A stretch of 64,000 nucleotides of DNA. Origin: Hydnum rufescens UP504. Its lineage: Eukaryota; Basidiomycota; Agaricomycetes; Cantharellales; Hydnaceae. This document shows, piece by piece, positions 1-9,362 of the stretch. The first letter of the stretch is position 1, and every line of letters starts with the position of its first letter. The stretch is taken from positions 72,582 through 136,581 of the forward strand of contig MU128964.1 of assembly GCA_014904985.1 (NCBI GenBank). Reading direction: 5' to 3'. The notes beneath the pieces were generated by a model. The model worked only from the letters and a program-made list of their open reading frames with translations. It had not been told where the DNA came from and made no database searches. The position numbers and the translations under genes are program-made.

Positions 1-217
1 TCCGAGTATTATCCAGTCGACTCCACAAGCTTAAGGACCGCCATGCTCATTTCCGCCTAGTCCCTTCCGGGCTGCTGGACCACTCCTCCAACACCCTAAC
101 CTCCTTATCTCATTCTTGCCCGGATTCTTGCAGACTTAGCTGGACTTACACTGGACTTAGCCGGAATTATTTGTGTTTACATTTGTTTGGTGCCCTCATC
201 ACAGCGTGGCCCTGACA
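1..217. repeat. Possible 3' end of a retrotransposon LTR, cut by the window edge
   Basis: No coding potential is visible. The segment ends in TGACA at 213-217, the same terminal pentamer that closes the well-supported solo LTR at 13651-14496. It is followed directly by the repeat units of the KDZ leader. I infer an LTR fragment inserted upstream of the KDZ gene. The left end and its target duplication lie outside the window, so this cannot be confirmed here. Confidence 0.3.
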
Positions 218-222
218 AGATC

Positions 223-1008
223 CCATCCTCCCTGAGCTCAATGGTTTCCATCATGCAGAAGGCAGTCATCTGATAAAACATGGTACTGTCACATTGTGAT
301 ACTACCTGTTTTTCAGTATCTTCAAGGCATCATCCTGACATCTGATAAAATGCTGTACCATCACATTGTGATAGTACTCATTTTTTAGTACCTTCAAGAC
401 ATCATTGTCCTCAGTGCTTGGTGAAGTGGGCTGCTGCAGTTTGCTGTGGCACTCATTTCCTGGCTCTTGTTACCATATTTTTTCTTTGTTCTGTCTCATG
501 TCTTGCCACCACCAAGGTAAGTTAAACTAGCACCCTATTCCCTCTCCCCTTGAGCTCAATGATTTCCCAAGTCATTGGGCTACAGAAGCCCGACATCTGA
601 TAAAATGCCATACAATCACATTGCGATAGTACTCGTTTTTCAGTACCTTCAAAATATCATCATCCTTGGTGCTTGGTGAAGTGGGTCACTGCAGCTAGCT
701 GTGGTACACATTTCCTGACTCTTCAAGCATGTAACTGGCTTGTAACACATCACATTGTCGCATTGTGATAGTGCTCGTTGTTCTAGTGTCCTCAAGCTTT
801 GTCCTACTTTCTTTTGTGGAGTGAATCACTGTGGCCAGTCTGTGGTGTCCACTCCCAAATTCCTCAACTACGCATCTTTGGTTGAATGCTGCATTGTCGC
901 ATTGTCATGGTGTCCATTTCTCCAACATCCTCAAGTCCACTCACTCCCTTGTTCAAGTGAATCACTGTGGTTTGTCTAAGTGCTCACTTGTCATCTCCCT
1001 CAAATACT
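223..1008 (+). repeat. Degenerate tandem repeats of the KDZ 5' leader (upstream part)
   Basis: Several diverged copies of one unit follow each other, each with a core like CATTGTGATAGTACTCGTTTTTC, a TTCAAG or CTCAAG tail, and often TGGTGAAGTGGG or GTGAATCACTGTGG. Cores lie near 285, 362, 619, 752 and 890. The last 195 bases (about 815-1008) are nearly identical to 5633-5815 on the other side of the inserted element, so both belong to one leader that was split by an insertion. GTAAGT-like and AG sites are present, so parts may be untranslated exons and introns of the KDZ gene. Confidence 0.65.
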
Positions 1009-1259
1009 GCATGCATCAGCCTGGTCAGCCAATTATCCGTATCTAACTAGATGCTTCAAGGGTTGTATTTATATACTCTAACTAGATATCAGAGCCCGGG
1101 GCCCCAGGGGCCCCTGCAATACAATCAAGGGGCCCCCAAAGCAGCCCAGGGGCCCCTGCCATATTATGCATCATATATTAATATATTATTATTATTGCTA
1201 TTATTATTATTATTATATTATATACATCCATAGGCTCGCCAGTGGGGCTCACCCATGCC

Positions 1260-2724
1260 CAAGAAGAACAGCCCGGGGCTGCTCTTCTTGCGCAATTGTA
1301 GCCAAAGGAAAAAACCCTTACCTTCATGCCAGGGGGTTTGGCTTGGTTCAGCGGGTTTGGGGTTGCGGGGTTTGGCTTGCCGGATCTTCGTTCGCTGGGT
1401 TTGGGTTCGCGGGGTGTTCGTCTGGCAGGTTTGGCTTGGCAGGTGAGGGGTCAGGGGTTCGCGCGGATTCGAGTCTAAGATCTAGAAAAAAAAGCAGTAC
1501 ATTAGTTAGACACGCATTAATAAAAGAAACTTACCTTGTAGTACCACACACCCGCGGCAGTGGGGTGTGTGGTACTTTACATTCCCCGTGTATTGCCGGC
1601 CGGGTTTCGATATGTGGGGTCGCGGGGGTTCTTGCGTTGGTATTTGCTCGCGTGAAAGGTGAAGACCTAATAGAAAAAAAAGTCGGTCAGTTAAGAAATA
1701 AGGGCAGCACAAAAAGAGCAGCTTTCGCTGCTCTTTTTGGCAGGCCGCATCTACTGGGGGGGGGGGACTCACCTTACATAGGACCACACACCCGCCGCAG
1801 CGGGTGTGTGGTTCCTGGGGCTCATCTGGCACGTTGTCGTCTGAGCCCTCGTTGTTTCGCGCGCTTTCGTCATATTGTAGATCAGATCTTGAGCTAGAAT
1901 AATAAAAGACGGGTTAGTCAAACAAGTCCAAAGCAGCGCAAAAAGAGCAGCCTTTGCTGCTCTTTTTGCGCGGCCGTATCTACTGGGGGGGACTCACCTC
2001 ATATAGAGAACCACACCCGCCGTAGCGGGTGCGGTTCGTGCGGCCACTCCTGGGCCCATTGTTGTCCGTCATCGTCGTGTCGTCGTCTGGCTTGGTCGTG
2101 TTTTCGTGTTTCTCTTTGTTGTGTTGCATGGGAAGGGGGGGGGTGGGTCGTTTGGCGTGTCCCCGGGTTCTCGTTCGGCGGTTTCACCTTCATCACATAG
2201 AATAGAAGATGATGTTAGTTAAAAAACATTTACAACCAGCACAAAAAGAGCAGCTTTCGCTGCTCTTTTTGCGTGGCTGTATATATAAGGGGGGGGACTC
2301 ACCCTATATAGAGAATCACACCCACCGTAGCGGGTGTGGTTCGTGCGGCCACTCACTGGGGGCGTTGTCTTCTGTTGTGGTCGTGTCGTTGTCTGGCGCA
2401 GCCGCGTCGTCATCTGTCGTCGTCACATCGTCATCTGGCGCGGTCGCGTCATCGTCTGGCGCAGTCGCGTTACTCGCGTTTCCTTGTCGTGTTGTTGGCT
2501 GGCGTGTTGCCGTTTGGGCCCTGGGCAGTCGGGCCCTCGTCGTTTCGCGTGTTTTCGTCTGGTGCTTAGGACCAGGTCACAATCTAAAGTAATAAAAGGT
2601 GTTAGTAAAAACAATTCAAAGCAGGGCAAAAAGAGCAGCTTTCGCTGCTCTTTTTGCCCCATTGTAGCTACTATGAAAAAAACTCACCTAATGACCACAC
2701 ACCCGCAGCGGCGGGTGTGTGGTC
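1260..2724 (-). repeat. Left array: six hairpin-intron modules reading outward on the minus strand
   Basis: Read on the minus strand from the centre outward, introns with GT...AG signals lie at 2584-2687, about 2188-2302, 1894-1997, 1667-1772 and 1482-1534, plus a terminal donor at 1321. Their donors read GTGAGT or GTAAG and most branch points read CTAAC or similar. Exonic hairpins precede the donors at 2693-2724, 2312-2342, 2008-2037, 1783-1812 and 1541-1575. Intronic hairpins lie at 2624-2659, 2239-2274, 1936-1971, 1710-1739 and 1260-1290. The intron at 1482-1534 is only 53 nt and lacks the intronic hairpin. The acceptor of the intron near 2188 is the weakest assignment. Exon sequence between modules is low in complexity and has no conserved reading frame that I can see. 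Confidence 0.75.
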
Positions 2725-2744
2725 ATGTGTTTCCTTTAATGGGC

Positions 2745-3495
2745 GGTTGCCTTGTTGGGTGGTGGTTGTTGTGGTAGTCGCGAGAAAGAACGCAACTCAA
2801 CGCTGGCAATTGCCGGCATCCCAAAAGCGCCCACGTGCCTGGCACCATGAGTACCGTACGAACTAGCAGCAAGTAAATAGATGTAAAATAAATAATAAAT
2901 AATAACTAGTTGCTCCAAAAAAATGAAGAACACCATGACAATCAGTCAGAGTTCAAAAGAGGCATGATATGATACGTTGCAAAGTGGATTGGGCGATTTC
3001 TATGGTTCAGAACCGGCCCAAATCTGAATATATTGGTGGAATACATGAAGCCTATATGGGCGATTAATTATCTTGGACGTTCTCTCCATTTTCAATTTTT
3101 CCCACCTTCAATTCCCTAAATATAGGGAATTGAAGGTGGGAAAAATTGAAAAATGGAGAGAACGTCCAAGATAATTAATCGCCCATATAGGCTTCATGTA
3201 TTCCACCAATATATTTAGATTTGGGCTGGTTCTGAACCATAGAAATTCGCCCAATCCACTTTGCAATGTATTATATCATGCCTCTTTTGAACTCTGACTG
3301 ATTGTCATGGTGTTCTTCATTTTTTTGGAGCAACTAGTTATTATTTATTATTTATTTTACATCTATTTACTTGCTGCTAGTTCGTACGGTACTCATGGTG
3401 CCAGGCACTTGGGTGCTTTTGGGATGCCGGCAATTGCCAGTGTTGAGTTCCTCGCAACTATGCAACCGCCACCACCCAATAAGTAAGGCAGCCAC
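2745..3495. repeat. Central palindrome of about 0.75 kb, near-perfect core
   Basis: The two arms are reverse complements centred at 3120-3121, where AATTCCCT and AGGGAATT are separated by six bases. Identity is high across about 2770-3470 with scattered single differences. The symmetry continues less exactly into the flanking exonic hairpins (2693-2724 and 3514-3545) and the module arrays, so the whole 4.46-kb element is roughly mirror-symmetric. No gene is visible. If transcribed, the core would form a long fold-back RNA. As the arrays read away from it in both directions, it could also house divergent promoters. Both uses are inference. Confidence 0.9.
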
Positions 3496-3513
3496 CCAGA
3501 TAAGGAGGTACGC

Positions 3514-4869
3514 GACCACACACCCGCCGCTGCGGGTGTGTGGTCCTTAGGTGAGTTTTTTTTTTTTTTTCATTAGTATATATGATGGCGCAAAAAGAGC
3601 AGCGAAAGCTGCTCTTTTTGCGCTGCTTTGAATCACTTTTACTAATATATCTTTTATTATTTTAGGTTATGGCCTGCTCCAAGGTAGCAGACAGAAGCCG
3701 GCCAAACGACAAGGACCCAAATGGCTATACGCCAACCGAAAATACGCCAAATGAAACCACCAGCCGAAAACACGCCAACCGAAAACGCGATAAACGATGA
3801 GAACACGAGGATCGAGTAGCCATGTGAACCGCACCCCCCTCAAAGCGGGTGTGCAGCTCCATATAAAGTAAGTAACGCAATATACCCCAACAACGCAAAA
3901 AGAGCAGCAAATGCTGCTCTTTTTGCGTTGGTTCTTGTTTTAATTTTTAACTAATGTGTTTCTATTATCTTAGGTGATTGTCTGAACCAGAACCGGCAAA
4001 ATGAAGATGCGCCCAACAAGAATGAATAGAACAGACGCCTGCCAAACAACAACATGAAACGACACCGAAAACCCTGGTGGACCCCAACCAAGAACGCGCC
4101 CAATGAACCACACACCTGCCATAGCGGGTGTGTGGTTCTATATAAGGTAAGTATTATTTGTACCCCCAACGGCGCAAAAAGAGCAGCGAGTGCTGCTCTT
4201 TTTGCGCTGGTTTTAATGTCTAACTAATACTTGATTTTTCTAGGTTATCGCCTGAACCTCTACCAACGAAACCAAGAGCCGCCGAATGAGAACAAACGGC
4301 CAAACGAACCCCCCTCCGCAAAGCAACAGCCCGCCGAGCACGGCCCACAAAAGACCCCGCACCGAATGAGACCCCCACAAATAACGAAAACCAAACCCAA
4401 TGAAGACACAAAACGACCTGGCGCCAAGAACCCACATGAGCCACACCCGCTTTGGTGGGTGTGGTGATTTTTAAGGTAAGTATTTCAACTTAGAAGTACA
4501 ACCGCGCAAAAGGAGCAGCACAGGCTGCTCCTTTTGCATGCCTTTTCTTTTTTTTGCTAATGTAGGGTTCATTATTCAAGGTCCCCATAGCCCACACCAA
4601 TCCCCCTCCCCCCAGACTCGAATCCCGTGAACGAAGACCCGCGAACGACCTCGTGCCAAACAAGACCCCCGCGCATGACGAAAACCAATGAAGCCATGAA
4701 ACGATGCAACGCCGAGAACCCACACAAGCCACACCTGCTTCAGTGGGTGTGGTAATTTTTTAAGGTAAGTATTTCATGCTAGAAGTACAATCGCGCAAAA
4801 GGAGCAGCACAGGCTGCTCCTTTTGCGTGGCTTTTCTTTTCTTCACTAACATACTGTTTATTACTCTAG
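3514..4869 (+). repeat. Right array: five hairpin-intron modules reading outward on the plus strand
   Basis: Introns lie at 3551-3665, 3868-3973, 4147-4243, 4476-4565 and 4765-4869 (90-115 nt). Donors are GTGAGT or GTAAGT, branch points CTAAT/CTAAC, acceptors TAG. Exonic hairpins sit 5-12 nt before the donors at 3514-3545 (14-bp perfect stem), 3826-3858 (imperfect), 4105-4138, 4441-4464 and 4729-4752. Intronic hairpins lie at 3588-3623 (16-bp perfect stem with a GAAA loop), 3892-3929, 4172-4207, 4506-4537 and 4794-4827. The last two carry AAAAGG/CCTTTT where the others have AAAAAG/CTTTTT, which is a compensatory change. Exons of about 170-230 bp have no shared reading frame that I recognise. 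Confidence 0.8.
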
Positions 4870-5479
4870 GTGTTCTTCTGACCCCATGGCCTGCACCTAC
4901 CCCCACCCAATCCCCCTCCCCCCGGTCCCAAAACCTGCATGAACACGAACCACCATCTGCAAATCCGCCGACCAAAAACCTGCGACCCCACCGAATAAAA
5001 ACCCGCGACCCCACCAAATATAAACTTACAACCCCCATTGAATACCAGAAGAGGGAGGGGGGGGATAAGCTGTATAATAGTATAAAAATAATAAATGAAT
5101 AATTATGTGTTATAATCCGGGGGGGCAGGGGGATCAATCTGTATAATAGTATAATAATAATAATAATAATAATAATAATGTGTAATAATGAGAACAAACA
5201 GTAATAAATAAACAATCCCAATTGCCGATAAGCCTGTATAGCCCGCTCACCCATTCAGGGACATTCCCAGGTCTGCTGGAGCCCACCCCCATGATTTTAT
5301 TTGCCAGCTCCCTTGCTGCAGTCTAAGGTGGGAGGCAGGGCCCCTGGGGGCCCCTGCCTGAACCACGGAAATCAGGTTAGCCAGCCCCAGGGGCCCCAGC
5401 ATCAAAACCTCTAGTTAGACTATATAAATGCAAGGCTCATAATATCTAACTAGACCTACATTTGTGGCTGACTGAGTTG
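4870..5479. repeat. Right subterminal and terminal region of the non-autonomous element
   Basis: After the last module the sequence holds two near-copies of a GGGGGG-ATAA-CTGTATAATAGTATAA motif (about 5050-5080 and 5115-5150), a run of TAA repeats at about 5150-5178, and GGGGCCCC-type blocks at 5335-5360 and 5385-5400. The terminal inverted repeat follows (TCTAGTTAGA ... TATCTAACTAGA). The mirror position at the left end (1080-1240) has the same order of GC-rich blocks and TAA/TTA repeats. No gene is visible. Confidence 0.7.
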
Positions 5480-5962
5480 GCATGCATACAATCCTTGCTC
5501 ATCAACAAATTTGGTGAACCAGCCCTTTTATTTTGATACCTCACATCAATTCTCAATGTAAGTTGAAGTGTTCAGTGTTCCACTGTAATATCTTCTCAAT
5601 AGCTAACCTCCTTTCTTTTGCAGAGTGAATCACTGCGACCAGTCTGTGGTGTCCACCCCCAAATTCCTCAACTGTGCATCTTTGGTTGAACGCTGCATTG
5701 TCGCATTGTCGCAGTGTCTGTTTCTCCAACATCCTCAAGTCTGCTTATTCCCTTGGTCAAGTGAATCACTGTGGTTTCTCTAAGTGCTCACTTGCCATCT
5801 CCCTCAAATACTATGCCCATACAATCCCTACTCATTGACAAATTTGGTGAACCAGCCCTTTTATTTTGATACCTCGCATCAATTCTTAATGTAAGTTGAA
5901 GTGTTCAGTGTTCTGCTGTAATATCTTCTCAATAGCTAACCCTCCCTTGTAGTGTTTCCAGA
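5480..5962 (+). repeat. Tandemly duplicated 5' leader of the KDZ gene, with candidate leader introns
   Basis: Positions 5488-5613 and 5817-5945 are near-identical direct repeats, each starting at an ACAATCC(T/C)(T/A)... leader sequence and containing a donor-like ATGTAAGTTG, a CTAAC branch point and a CTTTTGCAG or CCTTGTAG acceptor. The second copy leads 10 nt later to the KDZ start codon at 5963. Between them, 5633-5815 repeats the sequence at about 815-1008. The direct repeats flank one leader unit, so this looks like a tandem duplication of an untranslated exon plus intron. Confidence 0.7.
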
Positions 5963-8900
5963 ATGATTCGCAGTGCCATAAGGACTGTAAAAAAGAAGGA
6001 GTCCCGTGCATCTGCCCATGGTCGCATGAAAGCTGGGACCATTCGTGCCTTTGAGGCTCATCAATCAAGGATGAAGGCCTCCAATTCTCGAAAACAAGCC
6101 CATCCAGACACAAACCCAACCATTTCGAGTGATGTACTTCTGAATGCTGTCCTAGGCATTGATGGCATCAACACAGCTCTTCAGGATTCCATCAGCCAAG
6201 AACAGCTCAGTGTTCAGTATGACGTTACCCCTCTCTTGACCAATACTGCCAGTGTCATTGATGATAAATGCTCACGCCATGCCTGTCACAAACATGCCCA
6301 GGCGCATCAGTGGAACAATACCGTACTCCCATCTCTTATTCGTCCTTACATGAAGTTCCGGAGGGAGCAGCACCATTCTTCTTCATTGGACAAGTCTGGC
6401 AGGTTCATTTTCAAGTGCAGCAGCAGGCACCATATGTTGGAGGTGACCTGCATTCATATGGAACAGATTGAGGATGTCGTGTTGGATGTCTGTGAATGCA
6501 GATCTGCCCCTGTCCAGCTAGTCCAACATGGTTTCTTCCCATGCGCCCCAGTTCAGCCTACATTGGCTGTAAGTCTTGATATGCTGGAATTTGTCTCAGA
6601 GCTTTTCCATCACATTGCTCCCAATGAAAGAGGCTGGGCGGCAACTCTTACCAAGTACTTGAAGACCCATGGTTATTGTTTCGCTATGGGGATTCATTTC
6701 GCCACCGTTTTGCAAATGCCCTGGCCCACTATCAGCAGCTTGTCGAGCTCATTGATGCAGAGGTTGAGAAGTTGGTAGACCATTTGCAAGGGCAATCTCA
6801 TGTCTCCCCCCACTCCCCAATATCAATGTCTGCATCCCAGCTTGATGTGAAGACCCCAGTTAATGAGCACTATTATTCAAATGCACAGGGTACAGTCGAC
6901 ACTGTCACCATTCATGATTGTCCTAGCATTTACCTACAATCTCGGTGTCCACTGTGCTTTGGCAGTAACAATGCTGAGATTGGAGGCCTAATGGTTGATT
7001 CCATTGTCTGCATTGATGCGAACTTCCAGCTGAAAAGACAGTGAGACTTGGACAGATGTGTGGGGTATCAAGGAGAGACTGGAACTCAGGACCCACACAT
7101 TACATCACCAAGGACGATTGAGCTGTCACAGGAGGCCTTAGAGGCATGGGAGCAAAAAGTCTGAGGTATCCGACCTGGAAGAGGAGAACCAAGAGCTGGA
7201 CAGAAGCGCAAAGCCCATGAGGTGGTGGAAAGAGAAGATCTGCAAGCAGAGGAAGGAGATAAAGTCGAAAGGAATCTAAACATGCCGAATTCTACATACT
7301 GTGCCTGTGGTGAATCTTTCATTGCTGCCAATGGAGATCGAATAAAGGCATCGACTCAATACTTCAGTGACACTGGCGTCCTTGCCATGCTCTGCCGACA
7401 TGATATTCCCATATTTCTGGCCAACATGTGGACTGCTGGGGAGAAACAATTTTATGTGTTTGCCCTTCTTGATGCCCTTATCAAGCATCTGCCCCATCGT
7501 TGGAGAATTGGTGCCTTATATGATATTGGCTGCCAAATAGACCAATCGCTCAAGAAATGGGACTTTCTGCCAGAGTGGTCGGGGCGTTTGGAGTGGGGTG
7601 TATCGATTTTCCATGCATATGGGCACCAGTGGACCTGTCAACTATGGTACCACCCTCGAAAGAATGAGATCTGGGGTCTTTCAGATGGAGAAGGGTGTGA
7701 GTGGTTTTGGAGTGAGTTACGGTGACTTATCCCTGGGCTTCAGGTGACAGGCTATCACCATCAACTATTCCTTCTGGACTTACAAGTGGAACACATTGAT
7801 GAGGGGAAACGAGAGGGTTTTGGAAAGTGGCTGAGGGATCACACTGATCATGCCCAATGTCATTTGGATGAAGCCCAGGAGAAACTTGGTCTTCAGTCTA
7901 TTGAGTATCTCCTCCAACAATTCAAGGAGCAGCAGCTTTATCACAGTCAGCCAATATCCCAGCAGTCCCAGACCCAGGGTGCCCATGCCATTGATCGTAT
8001 CCTTTCACTACAGTCCACATTAGATTCCCAGTGGGAGAACTTGCAAGACTTAATAAAGGAGGGCAATGATATGGTTGGAGAGGACAGTGCAAGTGAAGCT
8101 GTGCTTATGGAATGGCAGGAAAAGGTTAAATCAACCAAGGCCTCAGTAGTGTGCCTTGAAAACAACATACAAAAGAAGGTCAAGGAGCTGAAACTCCAGG
8201 ATCAGGTTGCTGCCCAGAAGTTGTCAAAGCTGAAGAAGGATAAATGGATTACTCTTCAGCTCAACCTTCGTGTTCTTAGGGAACAACTCCTCCAAAAGTT
8301 AAGGGAGCAAAAATTTGAGCTTGCAACTCTGGATCACACCCATTCCACTCACATACTGGACCAGAAGATGAAGGCACATGTAGAAAAGGCTGTGAAGCAC
8401 TGCTCCTCTGGGATTGAAGGCACTATGAAGAAGTACAATGTGACATTGGTGGAAATGGTTGAATATAGAAGGAGATCAAAAAGTATCTCAAGGGATGCTT
8501 ATATTCCACCAATGCTTTCGAAGGAAGGGTTGTACAGACTGGATGTTGATCAGGATATATGGGAAGATACAAGGGGTGATGTTGCTGACTTCCCTGATGG
8601 TGTCCTTCCTCCATGGTTGGCAGATGCTTCAATCAAGCAAGGGATATGTACCGTGCAGGAGATCATCAACTGTAAAGAGGAGTTGGAATGGTGCAAGGTG
8701 GAACACAGTAATCTTTGGACATGGTTCTCTAAAGAGTATACTGCAGTGGAGAGACTGGTCAACTTCACACAAAATGATGATGTCTCATTCTTTGCCCTTG
8801 TTCGACTGCATCAACTGTATGACTGGTTGGTGACTTGGAGAAAAGATCTTTCTCTCATTAATTCTATGTCAACTACCCCATGCTGGGATGATATCCACCC

Positions 8901-9099
8901 TCCAATACCTCTAGAACATCACCATCTCAGTCAAGTTTCAGGCATATCATCAAGGGGGCATGAGGATGATGGGTTGAGTAGTGTGGTATCATCTGATGAT
9001 GATGATGATGATGATGGAGAACTAGAGGAGGATTGTGACGTAGAGGACCTTGGTTTTATTGCACTCGTAGATAGCACCCTCATAGATAGTGAAGATTAA
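5963..9099 (+). pseudogene. KDZ-family transposase, inactivated by three TGA stops and one frameshift
   Basis: The reading frame spans about 1045 codons. The N-terminal part (about residues 120-235) has the cysteine cluster associated with KDZ transposases (CxC1-like) and the family sequence LEFVSELF...PNERGWA. The core has the expected acidic positions in VCIDANFQLKR, LLYDIGCQID-type (ALYDIGCQIDQS), FHAYGHQW, and LSDGEGCEWFWSELR. The C-terminal half is coiled-coil-like and ends in an acidic stretch. The first 238 or so codons are in one frame; a single-base slip near 6670-6678 moves to the frame used to 9099. That frame has TGA at 7042-7044, 7162-7164 and 7723-7725, each explicable as CGA to TGA. 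I chose the start at 5963 because it follows a clean acceptor. The gene is the likely source of activity for related elements, but this copy cannot make full-length protein. Confidence 0.93.
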
Positions 9100-9362
9100 T
9101 GTACTAGAATTATTATTCATTAATGCATATAGCCCTTGTCTTGAGCTAAATATTGTCAAGTCCTTGAAGTTGAGGCCATTGACAATGGTTGATGTCAAAT
9201 TTGATGTCAAAACCATCAGTACGAGGTCAAAATTCAGTTTTTGATCATCATTTGACATCAACCCCAATTTAAGCCTCTCAGGCCCAGACAAAACATCAAA
9301 ATGGTACTCCTTTTGAGCTAAGGCTATATGGCTGACCAGCCTGTGCCTGGAAAGGCAAGCAC
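9100..9362 (+). other. KDZ 3' flank before the right-end array
   Basis: No gene is visible. The stretch contains short direct repeats (GATGTCAAATTTGATGTCAAAA and GACATCAA near 9190-9265) and runs directly into the first exonic hairpin. It is the expected position of the transposase 3' untranslated region. Confidence 0.5.

Larger units (their letters stand above)
1017..5479. mobile_element. Non-autonomous KDZ-type element with giant palindrome, inserted in the KDZ leader
   Basis: The element is flanked by a perfect 8-bp duplication GCATGCAT at 1009-1016 and 5480-5487. Its ends are imperfect inverted repeats of roughly 80 bp: both carry CAgCC/CAACT...GTCAGCCA, a TCTAACTAGA/TCTAGTTAGA pair flanking a TTTATATA-like motif, and then GGGGCCCC-rich sequence. 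The left end closely matches the inverted right end of the KDZ element at about 10840-10966, so they share a family. No transposase is encoded. The interior is two outward-reading arrays of hairpin-intron modules around a central palindrome. The second leader copy at about 5806 shows the uninterrupted structure of the target. An 8-bp duplication fits KDZ/Zisupton transposition; mobilisation in trans by the KDZ transposase is inference. Confidence 0.85.

Noticed and set aside
1166..1897. A 243-codon open frame across the left array
   Set aside because: It runs against the splice orientation through simple repeats and hairpins, has no domain, and is not kept in the other arrays.
1260..4869. CRISPR-like array
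   Set aside because: Units are diverged, about 290-440 bp apart, carry splice signals and lie in a eukaryotic transposon; no cas genes.
5963..9099. Active KDZ transposase read by stop-codon readthrough
   Set aside because: Three separate TGA codons plus a frameshift point to decay; all three TGAs fit CpG deamination.
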